From contig NZ_CP072378.1 in NCBI RefSeq assembly GCF_018128245.1, positions 1,488,001 to 1,552,000 of the forward strand: 64,000 nt of DNA, read 5' to 3'. This document shows, one piece after another, positions 26,339 through 35,929 of this stretch (the stretch's first letter is position 1; every line of letters starts with the position of its first letter). The position numbers and the translations under genes are program-made. The notes under the pieces were generated by a model that was not told where the DNA came from, did no database searches, and saw nothing but the letters and a program-made list of their open reading frames with translations. This DNA comes from Leptotrichia sp. oral taxon 221. Its GTDB lineage: Bacteria > Fusobacteriota > Fusobacteriia > Fusobacteriales > Leptotrichiaceae.

Positions 26339-29300
26339 TTAGTAAATCGCTCTAAATCCGATTCCACCTCTGATGTTGCTTCCTTTAGTGTCGTATCCTG
26401 CGTTTACAGTTACTCCGAATCTAGTGTTATCTACACCTAAGTTAAAGTCGAATTTACCGTTTCCTCTTCTATCTTCTTTTTCTCCTCTGATTCCGAACCA
26501 GTCAGCATCTGTAAATCTTACTCTTGCTTTATTATTTACATCTCCTACTTTTCCTAATTCGTTTTCATAAGCTGCTGACAATCCAACAGACAATTGTGAT
26601 TTAACTGCTACTGGTTGAACGTATTTAAATTCTACTCCAACTTCTGGTTTGATAGAATAATAATCGTTTCCATCAACTTCTAATCTGATTTCTCCGCTAT
26701 CTTCTTTAATACTGTTAAATCTTCCGTATTCCATTTTCAATGCTCCGTATGGTCTCAAATGAGTTCTTTCAGACATTCTAATATCGTATCCTAAATCTGT
26801 TTTGAACGCAGCACCATAAGAAGTGTAATCTCCTTTAGCGTTGAAGATATCATCAACTACTAAGAATTTACGTTTCATTTCATTTTTACCTAAGAATACA
26901 TCTCCAGCAATTGTCCATCTCAATGAACCATTGTGATCCATGTAAGGCGACATTGTTTTAAAGATTCCTGCTTTTACCATAGTTTGATTTTCTCTAGATT
27001 TTCCAATATCTTTGAATTTAAAGTTATTATTTACTGCTCCAGCATACCATCCAGAAGAATTTCCTAACTTAACTGTTTCATTTTCATGAACATAAGCTAC
27101 TCCGTAAGCATTACTTGTATAATCAATGATACCAGCTGTATCTGTGTTGTATTCATTTCTCATACCAAATACTTTAATCTTATTATTATCTTTAGAAGGA
27201 TTTCTCCATTGATCGTGCAAGTATCTAAATTCTTTATCAAGTAGGCTTCCAGTTTCATTGATTCTTTGTTGAACATTTCCGTATTGGTGTCCCATCATTT
27301 CATCTGTTGCTTGATAGAATAATGTTTCTTCGTTGTTTCCAATACTATTCAATTTACTAAATACTTGTCTTTCTCTCGTACTTAATGCTTCTACACCATA
27401 TCTTTGTTCTAATCCATCTAAGAAATTATATGTATCTGTACTGTTTACAGGCGTATTTTCTTTTCCTGCCCAAGCAGTATAAGGTACTTTAACCATGTAA
27501 ATGTTAGTCATTGTACCATCAGTTGGATTCAATGTTGGTGTTGCTAACCAGTTTAATCCTGCTGAATAAATATTCCAGTTTGAAACTCCACTAGATCTCA
27601 TCGCATTATTATATGGATTTAAAATCTTAGGATCATTTACTAAAATAGATTTACTATTTGTCATTTCAGTAGCTTCTGTACCAATAATTAAATCTGCTTC
27701 ACTTGTTAAGTTTCCTAATCCATTAATAGAATTTGTATAATCTACTCCTGAAGTATTAACGTACAATCCAATACTTGAAGCTGATACATTTATTGGGTTT
27801 TTAGCAAATGTATTTACTGTTACTGGATTTTGTTTAACACCATTTATTGTAACTGTAGCACTTGTAGCTCCTGCTGGTGCATTGATTATTGCTCCTCCTA
27901 CACCTTTTCCTGTTGCTGGTGTTGTAAATGTATACACTGTATCATCAGGATCACTACTTCCATTTACTGTAATATTACCGTAGTTAGCAATAGTTCCTCC
28001 TTTTAAGTATACACCAACTGCATTAGAACCATCAATTGTAATTGAACCAGTATTATTCAATGTTGAACCTTGTCCTAAGTAAACTCCCACTACATTAGAG
28101 TATGATCCAGAACCAGTTGAAATTGAACCTGTATTTATTGCAGTTGCTCCGTTATCAGCGTAAATTCCTGTTGTATTATTTCCATTTAATACTATGTTAC
28201 TAGCATTTGTTGCTGTACTTCCTGCTCCACTTGCAAACATACCGATTCCATAATTACCATTTACATTAATTGTTCCATTATTAGTTACATGTCCAGTGTC
28301 TGTAGTTCCATAACCTGCGGCCATACCTATACTGTATGAATTTGCAGCTGGATTAGATCCTCCTACTGTAATTACTCCACCGTTGTTTGTTGCATTACCT
28401 CCTCCAACTGAGTAAATACCTACATTTCCTGTTCCATTTCCAAAGTTCATATCACCTGTATTTATAACATTTCCTGCTGAGTAAATACCGTAATTTCCTC
28501 CACCTGATGCATTTAATGTTGTAGAGTTGTTTACTGTTCCTCCAGTATCACTCGAATAAATATAAATATTGTTTGTTCCTAATCCTACATTTCCTACTGT
28601 TGAGTTAATTGTATTACCAGTTCCAGCATTTGCTATTGCAACTGATGTATCTCCTAAATTGAATGCAGTTCCACTGTTAGTAATTGTTTGTCCACTTCCT
28701 ACTGTATACACACCTACTGCTTCAGATGCTCCTGTTGTAATTGTTCCTCCTGTAAGGTTTACATTTCCTCCTTGAGAATATACACCTACACCTGTATCTC
28801 CTACTGTAATTGTTCCTCCAGATACATCAGAAGCATATCCAAACATACCAATACCATTATTACCTACTGTAATTGTTCCTAGGTTAGATGTAACGTAGTT
28901 TGTTGCTGTATTTTCTCCATACAATCCAACACTCGAATTTCCTAAAATAATAGTTCCTGTATTACCTAAAACTGTTCCTGTTGGAATAGTACTAGCTGGT
29001 TTATACAATACACCTACTGAAGAAGTTCCAGCACTTGTGATTGTTCCTGCATTTGTTACACCTTGAGTTGTTGAACCTTCAGAATACATACCTGTTGAAC
29101 TATTTCCCATTGTAATTGTTCCTGTATTTGTAAGGATACTATCTTCTGTTCCATAAAGACCAGTTGATGAATCTCCTATCGTAATTGTTCCTGTTGAATT
29201 ATTATTGATAACTCCAAATTTAGCATACATACCTGTTGAATTTGTACCACTTAAATTAATTACACCATTATTATTTAATGTAACAGCTGCTCTGTTTGTT

Positions 29301-31885
29301 AATAAGTTCTCCTGTGCAATTGCAGTTTGTCCTGCTTGTGTACCTGTTATAGTATTGCTATTATTATTATCAATTGACGAATTAGATAATTCAAGTTGGT
29401 TATATGCATCATTAGTATTATCTAAATTAATTGACTGATTTAATCTAAGTAAACTGTTATACAACATAAATGTCTTGTAGTCACTTCCATTAATAGTAGC
29501 TCCTAAAGCACTTGACAATGCACTACCTACTGTATCAGATAAATTCATACTTACATCTGAAGCTATGAATAGTCTTGAACCTGAAGCCATATTAAGTGTT
29601 AGGTTATTTAAAGTTGTTGTTGCTCCATTTCCAAATTTATTTTTTGCCCATGTAGATATATCTGAAGCTGTAAATGAACTATATCCAGTTCCTTTATATA
29701 GGAATGCTGTTCCTCTTGTTGCGGGAGTATTTGAACCACCTGATATATTTGCAGTTAATGAAGAATTTACATTTATCTTTCCGCCATCATTATAAAACAG
29801 CAATGCACTTGCTCCAGTATTTGCAGTTCCTGTTCCATTTAAATTAATTGTTCCGTTTGTATCAACAGCATAGTTTACTGCTCCATCAGCAGTGTCTGTA
29901 TTATTTTGTAAAACTGTAGCTGTTCCATTTTTTGCATATATTCCAACTGAATTTTTCCCTGTTACATTAGCTGTGACTGTTCCACTTCCAGTAGCTGTAA
30001 ATGTACCGCCGGAAGCTATAATACCAGCTGCTCCTCTTCCGTTTGAAGAAGTATTTCCAGTTACACTAATTGTCCCTGTATTATTAACTGTTCCTCCAGT
30101 TGCAATTGCTCCTGTTGAACCATCAGCAGTCACAGTAATTGTCCCTTTATTATTAGCAGTTCCAGTTCCTGCTGACATAATTCCAATATTTTCTCCTGCT
30201 GTTATTGTAACATTACCTGTCGTATCATCATTTTCAACTGTTCCTGTTGAAGTATAAAGTCCTATATTTTCTTTCCCTGTACTTGAAATATTTATATCTT
30301 TTTTATTTATTAATACAGCTGTGTTTCCTGATCTTAATCCTATATTACTGTCCCCGGCAGTTATATTAATTTCACCATCATTATTTAGTGGTCTTGCTAT
30401 TTCAGAATATATCCCGAAAGAGTTTTTCCCTGAGATATTAATTTTTCCTGTATTTTCAATCCCACCTGTCATATCTTTCTGTACAGCTATCCCACCTGAA
30501 TTTTCACCAGTTATATTAATAGCCCCCACGTTTTTAGCAGAAGACCCGGCACCAATATTCGTAGAAGCTGTTCCAATTCCAATACCATAACTGTTTTTAC
30601 CATTCATAGTTATGGTTCCACCGGCACTGTTTAAAGCGTGACCGACCCATCCCGTAGTTATTTCTAGGCCATATCCTGTTGAATCATCACCATTCATAAT
30701 AACTGTTCCATCATTTCTTAATGTATAAGAACCTGTTGAAGACCCTTCATCTGTAAAGATAAGAGCTACTTGTTTATTACCGTTCCCATTTATATTTCCT
30801 GCGTTTATCCCTAAAACTGGCGTATTATTTTGGTGTGTCTGTACTTCTATTCCACCAGTTTTTTCTGCTATAAGATTGATTGTTCCATTATTTGTAAACG
30901 TAAGACCGCTATTAGTTCCACTATTATAGATTGGATCTAATGTTACGGCTCTCATTCTTTCACTGTTTATGTTCATTACTGAATTTGCTGAAGCATTAAA
31001 GTTTCCTTCCCTTACTGTATATTCCGCTACACCATATGCATTTCCGGTGCTGAAAGCAGGGGTAGTTGGTAATAAATCGTAATTCCCGTTTATATTCGTT
31101 TCCTTCCGTAACATGGTATAGGAACCACCATTACTATATGAAGACAATGTTACAGTTGTCACATTTATATTTGCCGGATTTGGCGAAGGTGTTTCTATTG
31201 TTGGTGGTACAAAATTAATAGCTTCAGGTAAATTAGGCTGTGTTGCATTAAGTGGAGTGACAACCGGTGTATTAAATATTCTTGGATTAATTCCGGCATT
31301 TACTTCAAATCCTACAATTGGCTCTTTTACCGCTTTAGTACTAGCAATACCATACCCTTTCATTCCTTGTCTATTATTAGATGAAGCAGATTTTACATTA
31401 GTCGTTTTTGACAATAAACTGTAATTTTTGCTGTCTGTTGATACATTTCTTTCATAAGGATCTGAACTTCTTTCAAGAATACCTTCATAAGGATATTTTT
31501 CAGCCTTATCTCCTCTACCTTTATAAGAACCTTTCCAATCATTTAAGATTGTGTTAGCTCCATATTGCCAAGAACTCCAAGGCGATTTAACTACATGATC
31601 TCCTTGTTCCATTAATTGGATCAATTCTAAGTTGTAGTTTTTCATTAATTTGTCGTTTTCTGATTTTACTCTTTTGAATTGTTGTCGCATATCTCCAATC
31701 GACGTTGTTATTTCTTGTCTTTGATTTTGAATAGCTTTATCTGTTGGCGCTGTTGTTACATCAGCAAAACCAACTATTCCACATAACAAAAATACAAACA
31801 ATGCTTGTTCTGTATATTTAAAGTCTTTACATCTTTTAGCAAAGGCTTTTAAATCTTTTGCTAATTTTCTTAGGCTATTTGTCAT
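26339..31885 (-). CDS. Giant autotransporter 2 (type V secretion, adhesin-like)
   Basis: A 1848-residue paralogue of autotransporter 1. The leader (residues 1-45, with LFVFLLCGIVGFADV) and the coiled coil plus conserved Trp-rich block (about 50-125) match copy 1 closely. The passenger (about 230-1430) is a separate set of Gly/Asn/Thr-rich repeats (NNGTINVNG, GIGMFGYAS, SVGLYGENT types), predicted to form a long beta-helix. The final roughly 280 residues are the beta-barrel translocator ending in an aromatic residue, again nearly the same as copy 1. It is likely an adhesin or aggregation factor (inference). The ribosome-binding site GAGGTGAAAGATT precedes the ATG. It has its own promoter and terminator. 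Confidence 0.93.
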   Translation of the reverse strand: MTNSLRKLAKDLKAFAKRCKDFKYTEQALFVFLLCGIVGFADVTTAPTDKAIQNQRQEITTSIGDMRQQFKRVKSENDKLMKNYNLELIQLMEQGDHVVKSPWSSWQYGANTILNDWKGSYKGRGDKAEKYPYEGILERSSDPYERNVSTDSKNYSLLSKTTNVKSASSNNRQGMKGYGIASTKAVKEPIVGFEVNAGINPRIFNTPVVTPLNATQPNLPEAINFVPPTIETPSPNPANINVTTVTLSSYSNGGSYTMLRKETNINGNYDLLPTTPAFSTGNAYGVAEYTVREGNFNASANSVMNINSERMRAVTLDPIYNSGTNSGLTFTNNGTINLIAEKTGGIEVQTHQNNTPVLGINAGNINGNGNKQVALIFTDEGSSTGSYTLRNDGTVIMNGDDSTGYGLEITTGWVGHALNSAGGTITMNGKNSYGIGIGTASTNIGAGSSAKNVGAINITGENSGGIAVQKDMTGGIENTGKINISGKNSFGIYSEIARPLNNDGEINITAGDSNIGLRSGNTAVLINKKDINISSTGKENIGLYTSTGTVENDDTTGNVTITAGENIGIMSAGTGTANNKGTITVTADGSTGAIATGGTVNNTGTISVTGNTSSNGRGAAGIIASGGTFTATGSGTVTANVTGKNSVGIYAKNGTATVLQNNTDTADGAVNYAVDTNGTINLNGTGTANTGASALLFYNDGGKINVNSSLTANISGGSNTPATRGTAFLYKGTGYSSFTASDISTWAKNKFGNGATTTLNNLTLNMASGSRLFIASDVSMNLSDTVGSALSSALGATINGSDYKTFMLYNSLLRLNQSINLDNTNDAYNQLELSNSSIDNNNSNTITGTQAGQTAIAQENLLTNRAAVTLNNNGVINLSGTNSTGMYAKFGVINNNSTGTITIGDSSTGLYGTEDSILTNTGTITMGNSSTGMYSEGSTTQGVTNAGTITSAGTSSVGVLYKPASTIPTGTVLGNTGTIILGNSSVGLYGENTATNYVTSNLGTITVGNNGIGMFGYASDVSGGTITVGDTGVGVYSQGGNVNLTGGTITTGASEAVGVYTVGSGQTITNSGTAFNLGDTSVAIANAGTGNTINSTVGNVGLGTNNIYIYSSDTGGTVNNSTTLNASGGGNYGIYSAGNVINTGDMNFGNGTGNVGIYSVGGGNATNNGGVITVGGSNPAANSYSIGMAAGYGTTDTGHVTNNGTINVNGNYGIGMFASGAGSTATNASNIVLNGNNTTGIYADNGATAINTGSISTGSGSYSNVVGVYLGQGSTLNNTGSITIDGSNAVGVYLKGGTIANYGNITVNGSSDPDDTVYTFTTPATGKGVGGAIINAPAGATSATVTINGVKQNPVTVNTFAKNPINVSASSIGLYVNTSGVDYTNSINGLGNLTSEADLIIGTEATEMTNSKSILVNDPKILNPYNNAMRSSGVSNWNIYSAGLNWLATPTLNPTDGTMTNIYMVKVPYTAWAGKENTPVNSTDTYNFLDGLEQRYGVEALSTRERQVFSKLNSIGNNEETLFYQATDEMMGHQYGNVQQRINETGSLLDKEFRYLHDQWRNPSKDNNKIKVFGMRNEYNTDTAGIIDYTSNAYGVAYVHENETVKLGNSSGWYAGAVNNNFKFKDIGKSRENQTMVKAGIFKTMSPYMDHNGSLRWTIAGDVFLGKNEMKRKFLVVDDIFNAKGDYTSYGAAFKTDLGYDIRMSERTHLRPYGALKMEYGRFNSIKEDSGEIRLEVDGNDYYSIKPEVGVEFKYVQPVAVKSQLSVGLSAAYENELGKVGDVNNKARVRFTDADWFGIRGEKEDRRGNGKFDFNLGVDNTRFGVTVNAGYDTKGSNIRGGIGFRAIY

Positions 31886-32131
31886 AATCTTTCACCTCAT
31901 TTATCAAATTTTCATTTTTATTAAGCTTTTTTAATTTTTCTTATTATTTTTCCCTATAAAACGATAAATTAAACAAAAAGTTAAGAAGAAAAGTTATATT
32001 TTTTATTATTTAACCTAATATTTCATAGAAATCCATAATAATTGCATTTTAATGATTAATTCATTTTAGTATTTTACAACATTTCCATAATTATTCCAAT
32101 GAATTAATATAATTTAATTTAGCTTTATCTT
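31886..32131 (-). promoter_or_regulatory. Long 5' UTR of autotransporter 2
   Basis: About 245 nt of untranslated leader without an ORF. It shares blocks with the leader of autotransporter 1 (10807-11058), notably the ATTATTATNNNTTTCTA and TTAACTTTTT stretches, so both genes keep a similar leader. Confidence 0.5.
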
Positions 32132-32159
32132 AGTGTAACATAAAAAAAAAAAAAATCAA
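32132..32159 (-). promoter_or_regulatory. Autotransporter 2 promoter with homopolymeric T spacer
   Basis: On the minus strand: -35 TTGATT (32154-32159), a 16-bp spacer of 12 T plus ATGT, and -10 TACACT (32132-32137) with TG extension. The T tract is 14 long in all (A run 32142-32155). Spacer length differs by one from the autotransporter 1 promoter, as expected for slippage-prone tracts. Confidence 0.6.
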
Positions 32160-32192
32160 TTAATTTTTGACGTTTTTTTACCAACTTTTATA

Positions 32193-32355
32193 CTGAACCT
32201 CTCACGACTGAAGTCGCGAGGTTCTTAAGTACTATTTAGTTTCTTTTGAATATCTAATATTCAAATACTAGCTAATTTCCTTAAGACTTTAATGGACAAG
32301 CTCTCCGTTGAGAACATTTACATCCTGTTGGCTCGGTTCAAAACCAGTTTTTATT
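32193..32355 (-). ncRNA. Probable omega RNA (TnpB guide RNA) region
   Basis: The 163 nt between the tnpB stop and the transposon right end are non-coding and hairpin-rich (for example GAACCTCGCGACT...AGTCGTGAGAGGTTC). In IS605 elements this region is the 3' part of the guide RNA. The guide would be the flanking DNA after the right end, beginning TATAAAAGTTGG. Confidence 0.6.
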
Positions 32356-33783
32356 TTAAAATCCCATACACTTTAATGTTTTTACATTTCCTTTTTTTAT
32401 TCTTTCAATTTCTTCATTATGCAATTTAACAAAATTTTTAAATTCTTTTTGAGCTTTTTCTATATTTACCTCTTCTAAATTTTCTTTTACATTCTTTATT
32501 AAAAATGCAGAATACAAATCTCTTTGTATTTTATTTCCTAATATTTCTATCCATCTTTTTGATAGACTTTTCTTTTCATATTCATTTGTACTATGATTTA
32601 ATTGACTAGCTTTTACTTTAAAAGTATCAATTTTTATTATATTTTTTCCAATATATTCTAATTTTCTATTTATTATTTCAATTAATAATGCAGGTGCTCT
32701 ATTTGATAAAGATTTTCCAAATCTCTTTTTCTTTTTAAATTTTCCAGTCTTTTCAGATATTTCAGTTTTCTTACTTCTTCTCTGTAAAGCTTTAAAACTC
32801 ATATTTTCAACTTTTACTATTGTTCCAATTTCTAGTATACTATTCGCTAAAATATTATGAGATTGCTCCCTTTTCTCTGCGATTTTTTTCTGTAAATTTG
32901 AAAGTTTTAACTTTGTTTTTAGATATGATTTGCTCTTTTTCCATTTTTCTTTATTTTCTATATTAATAGTACCATCAGCATTGTATTTATTAGGATTGTT
33001 TGCTCTTCTCTGTCTATCTAGTTTTCTTTGTAGTCTTATTTTTTCTTTTTCATTTATTTCTATATTTTCAGCTAAAATCTTTAATTCTACTTTATTATCA
33101 CTAACGATTGCTATTGTTGAAGTTCCTATATCAATTCCAATTTCATTTTCTCCACCAACTTTATGTTTTTTAGGAGGTGTCCCCTCAAAAGTTATTTGAA
33201 CGTAGTATTTATTTTTTCCATTTACAACTCTCTTAAGTAATCTACAATACAATAACTTATCTAAAAAACAACTTTGTGCATATTTATCATTATTTTTTAT
33301 TATTACAGGAATCTTTAAGCCTAACCAAGATATGCAACAATCTTCTTTAAAAAATCTAAGTCCCGTAATATTACCTTTTTCTCTAACAGAATAGAAATTT
33401 TCATAACTTTTAAAATATACTTTTTTAGCTTTACCATACTTAAATTTTTCATAAGTTGCAAAAGCTCTTTCAGCTAATTCTTGTCCCATTTGAGAACCTA
33501 TATTCTTTTTAAATTTTTGTGTCATAGGTTTCACATACTTATTTAATTCAAATTTAGATATTAAATATTTTTTATCTAATTCTTTATATCTTTTAGATTG
33601 CTCTTTTTTATCTAAATTACTGATTTCTTTATATTCAGAAGAATTTATCATTTTTCTATGTCTTTTAAGAATTTCACTAAGGCAAGAATTATATATCATT
33701 CTGGCTATGTTTAGTCTCTTTTCTAAAATATGTTCTTGCCATAGTTCAGTTTTTAAAGCTAATGTCAATACATAATTCGCCAT
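32356..33783 (-). CDS. tnpB: TnpB RNA-guided nuclease of the IS605 element
   Basis: A 475-residue OrfB/TnpB. The split RuvC site is complete: Asp218 in IGIDIGTS, Glu326 in VKVENMSF and Asp422 in QRDLYSAF. The CxxC zinc finger usual before the last Asp is missing; the region KASQLNHSTNEYEKKSL has no cysteines. The N-terminal helix-turn-helix/REC part begins MANYVLTLALKTELW. TnpB proteins cut DNA matching the omega RNA guide and help retain the transposon after excision. It lies 12 bp downstream of tnpA. It is clearly a different lineage from the two IStron TnpBs. Confidence 0.9.
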   Translation of the reverse strand: MANYVLTLALKTELWQEHILEKRLNIARMIYNSCLSEILKRHRKMINSSEYKEISNLDKKEQSKRYKELDKKYLISKFELNKYVKPMTQKFKKNIGSQMGQELAERAFATYEKFKYGKAKKVYFKSYENFYSVREKGNITGLRFFKEDCCISWLGLKIPVIIKNNDKYAQSCFLDKLLYCRLLKRVVNGKNKYYVQITFEGTPPKKHKVGGENEIGIDIGTSTIAIVSDNKVELKILAENIEINEKEKIRLQRKLDRQRRANNPNKYNADGTINIENKEKWKKSKSYLKTKLKLSNLQKKIAEKREQSHNILANSILEIGTIVKVENMSFKALQRRSKKTEISEKTGKFKKKKRFGKSLSNRAPALLIEIINRKLEYIGKNIIKIDTFKVKASQLNHSTNEYEKKSLSKRWIEILGNKIQRDLYSAFLIKNVKENLEEVNIEKAQKEFKNFVKLHNEEIERIKKGNVKTLKCMGF

Positions 33784-33795
33784 AGTTCCTCCTTC

Positions 33796-34197
33796 TCATC
33801 TTTCTTTTTGAGTTTGGATATATCTTTTTATTTGTTCTTCAGTATTTTCTGAAACAGTTGCAACAAAATAACTAGGGTTCCATAAGTGTCCATTCCATAA
33901 CTTATTTTTTATCTCGGGATGTTTTAAAAAAAGGTTTCTTGCAGAAATTCCTTTGAATATTTTCAAAATATTAGGTATGAAATGTTGAGGACTACACTCA
34001 ATTAATATATGAATATGGTCTAAATCTGTTTCCATTTCTATTATTTTTATATTATTTTCATTAGAAATTTCAATTAATAATTCTTTTAAAGTTTTTTCAA
34101 TATCATCAATTAATACTTTCCTTCTATATTTTACACACCACACTATATGATATTGAATTGAATATACATATCCTCTTCCAAAATTAATATTTGACAT
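33796..34197 (-). CDS. tnpA: IS200/IS605 TnpA transposase (HUH-Y1)
   Basis: A 133-residue Y1 transposase that cuts and joins single-stranded transposon ends. The HUH motif is His61-Ile-His63 in DLDHIHILIE, and the nucleophile is Tyr126 in EEQIKRYIQTQ. It also contains the family block NGHLWNPSYFVATV. It is intact and is the only tnpA in the window, so it is the candidate enzyme for moving the tnpA-less IStrons at 41904 and 46415, whose end hairpins resemble those of this element. Confidence 0.95.
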   Translation of the reverse strand: MSNINFGRGYVYSIQYHIVWCVKYRRKVLIDDIEKTLKELLIEISNENNIKIIEMETDLDHIHILIECSPQHFIPNILKIFKGISARNLFLKHPEIKNKLWNGHLWNPSYFVATVSENTEEQIKRYIQTQKER

Positions 34198-34336
34198 TAT
34201 TTATCACCATTTTTATTATACCTTATGTATTTAACTATTTCAAATTTTTTGTAAACAAAAAATACGCCATTCATCTCACGACTAAAGTCGCGAGTGTTTT
34301 GGCATAATTCATAAAAATATTGAAGAAAAGAAAAAG

Positions 34337-34366
34337 TTTCAAATTTATAAAAAAATATGTTAAAAT
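34337..34366 (+). promoter_or_regulatory. Probable promoter of the MATE gene
   Basis: TTTCAA (34337-34342), an 18-bp spacer, and an extended -10 TGTTAAAAT (hexamer 34361-34366), just outside the IS605 left end. A Shine-Dalgarno AGAAAGG precedes the ATG. Confidence 0.5.
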
Positions 34367-34438
34367 TATCAAATAGAGTTTATATTCATTGTAAAAATAA
34401 ATAATAGATAATCAAAATATTATCAGAAAGGAAAAATT

Positions 34439-35791
34439 ATGTTATTCAAAAAACAATCAACGGAAGAACGCCGTAACATGATTTTAAATGGAAATATCCT
34501 AAGGACGCTTTTATTTTTATCAGTTCCTACGCTTATGGTCGGGATTATTCAAGCTCTTATTCCTTTGTCAGATGGACTTTTTCTGAATAATTTAGGAGGA
34601 GTGCTTGTTGCTAGTTCGGTTTCATTTAGTCAGCCGATTTTAAATATTATGATTGCATTGTCGCAAGGACTTGGTGTTGCTGCTATGGCTATGATTGGGA
34701 ACCTTTATGGTCGTGGAATTATTCGTGCAGTAAAAGAAACGACACTTCAAATTTTTGTCTTTAGTTTTTTAGTTGGTTTAGGATTGATTCCTGTTTGTAT
34801 TTTTCTAGCATTTTTCATAGCTAAATTTACGACACCTGAGATAAAACAGTACGTGTTTATCTATATTTCCCTTTACTCGTTAGTCATTCCATTCAATTTT
34901 CTTGCTTCAATTTATAATGCGGCAAAAAATTCTGTTGGACGACCAGAAGTGCCATTTATTAGGGTTTTCATTCTATTAATTTTAAAAATAATTTTCAATA
35001 CAATTTTCTTGTATTTTTTAAGAATGGGAATTGTTGGAGCTGTTTTAGCAACACTTTGTTCATACATTGTCGTTACAATTTGGATGTATCACGATTTATT
35101 TATAAAAAAAGACGAAATGCGATTGGAATTAAAAAAATACAAATTTATAGCACCAATTGTAAAAAAACTGTTACGAATTGGATTTCCATCAATGATTAGC
35201 TACATGTTAATTTATTTAGGATTTTTCCTAATTAATAAAGAAGTTGAACATTATGGAGCTGTCGCATTAAATGCTCAAGGAATTGCCTCAAACATTAATT
35301 CTATTTGTTTCATTTTACCAGCTTCAATCGGAACAACCGTAACAAGCATGATTAGTATGAATTTAGGTATTGGAAACATTGAAAAATCAAAAAAAATATT
35401 TTATTGCGGAATTACTACAAGTATTGTCATCGCTTTATTTATTATTGCATCAACACTACCTTTTTCAAATGTTTTTACGCTTTCATTTACAAGAGAAAAA
35501 GCCGTTTTAGACATTGCTAACAGAGCATTGAATATTTACACATATTCCGTTATCGGATTTGGAATTTTCTGTGTCTGTCAAGGAGTTTTCATCGCTCTAG
35601 CCCGTACAAAAGTTCCAATGTTTATGTCAATTTTAAGAATTTGGTTTTTTAGATATTTATTTATCTTATTCACAAAATCAACTTTAGGACTTTATTCAGT
35701 TTTTTGGGGAAATTTATTTTCAAACCTTTTAGCTGGAACAGTTTTTTTCATATTAGTTCTAAACATTGACTGGAATAAAAATTATTCTTAA
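34439..35791 (+). CDS. MATE family efflux transporter
   Basis: A 450-residue, 12-helix membrane antiporter exporting organic cations or drugs in exchange for Na+ or H+. The N-terminal half opens with NGNILRTLLFLSVPTLMVG and has the conserved LNNLGG / SFSQPILNI region. The second half repeats the fold from LLRIGFPSMISYMLI, showing the internal MATE duplication. The substrate is not predictable. It is transcribed on its own, away from the IS605 element, and ends at the hairpin 35804-35850. The marR gene beyond converges on it and could be functionally related, since MarR regulators often control efflux pumps (inference). Confidence 0.93.
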   Translation: MLFKKQSTEERRNMILNGNILRTLLFLSVPTLMVGIIQALIPLSDGLFLNNLGGVLVASSVSFSQPILNIMIALSQGLGVAAMAMIGNLYGRGIIRAVKETTLQIFVFSFLVGLGLIPVCIFLAFFIAKFTTPEIKQYVFIYISLYSLVIPFNFLASIYNAAKNSVGRPEVPFIRVFILLILKIIFNTIFLYFLRMGIVGAVLATLCSYIVVTIWMYHDLFIKKDEMRLELKKYKFIAPIVKKLLRIGFPSMISYMLIYLGFFLINKEVEHYGAVALNAQGIASNINSICFILPASIGTTVTSMISMNLGIGNIEKSKKIFYCGITTSIVIALFIIASTLPFSNVFTLSFTREKAVLDIANRALNIYTYSVIGFGIFCVCQGVFIALARTKVPMFMSILRIWFFRYLFILFTKSTLGLYSVFWGNLFSNLLAGTVFFILVLNIDWNKNYS

Positions 35792-35803
35792 TAAATCTAA
35801 TAA

Positions 35804-35855
35804 AAAATGTACTTTTGAAATTTTCACAGTTAATTTCTCGAGTACATTTTATTTT
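35804..35855 (+). terminator. Terminator of the MATE gene
   Basis: Perfect 10-bp stem AAAATGTACT/AGTACATTTT (35804-35813 with 35841-35850), followed by ATTTT. Confidence 0.7.
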
Positions 35856-35899
35856 ATCATTTTACTTCAATTAATTTTCACAAATCCTTAATTCTCTAC

Positions 35900-35926
35900 A
35901 AAAAAGCAGGAGCCAAAACTCCCACT
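35900..35926 (-). terminator. Terminator of the marR gene
   Basis: On the minus strand AGTGGGAG...CTCCTGCT (35905-35926) followed by TTTTTT, directly after the stop codon of the second marR exon. Confidence 0.8.
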
Positions 35927-35929
35927 ACT

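Larger units (their letters stand above)
32193..34310 (-). mobile_element. IS200/IS605 element with tnpA and tnpB
   Basis: A complete IS605-type element in minus orientation. The left end hairpin is at 34275-34295 (CTCACGACT/AGTCGCGAG), the right end hairpin is at 32202-32220, and between them lie tnpA and tnpB, both intact. The right end terminates GAGAGGTTCAG at 32193, by analogy with the IStrons below. If the target is again TTTAT, the left boundary is 34310. It sits between the autotransporter 2 promoter and the MATE gene, so it breaks no gene. Confidence 0.85.

Noticed and set aside
28569-30590. Several plus-strand frames opposite autotransporter 2
   Set aside because: They are low-complexity shadows of the repeat-rich passenger, with no ribosome-binding sites or recognisable domains.
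32300-32346. tRNA-like T-loop sequence GGTTCAAAACC
   Set aside because: There is no acceptor stem or anticodon arm around it, and it lies in the TnpB omega RNA region.
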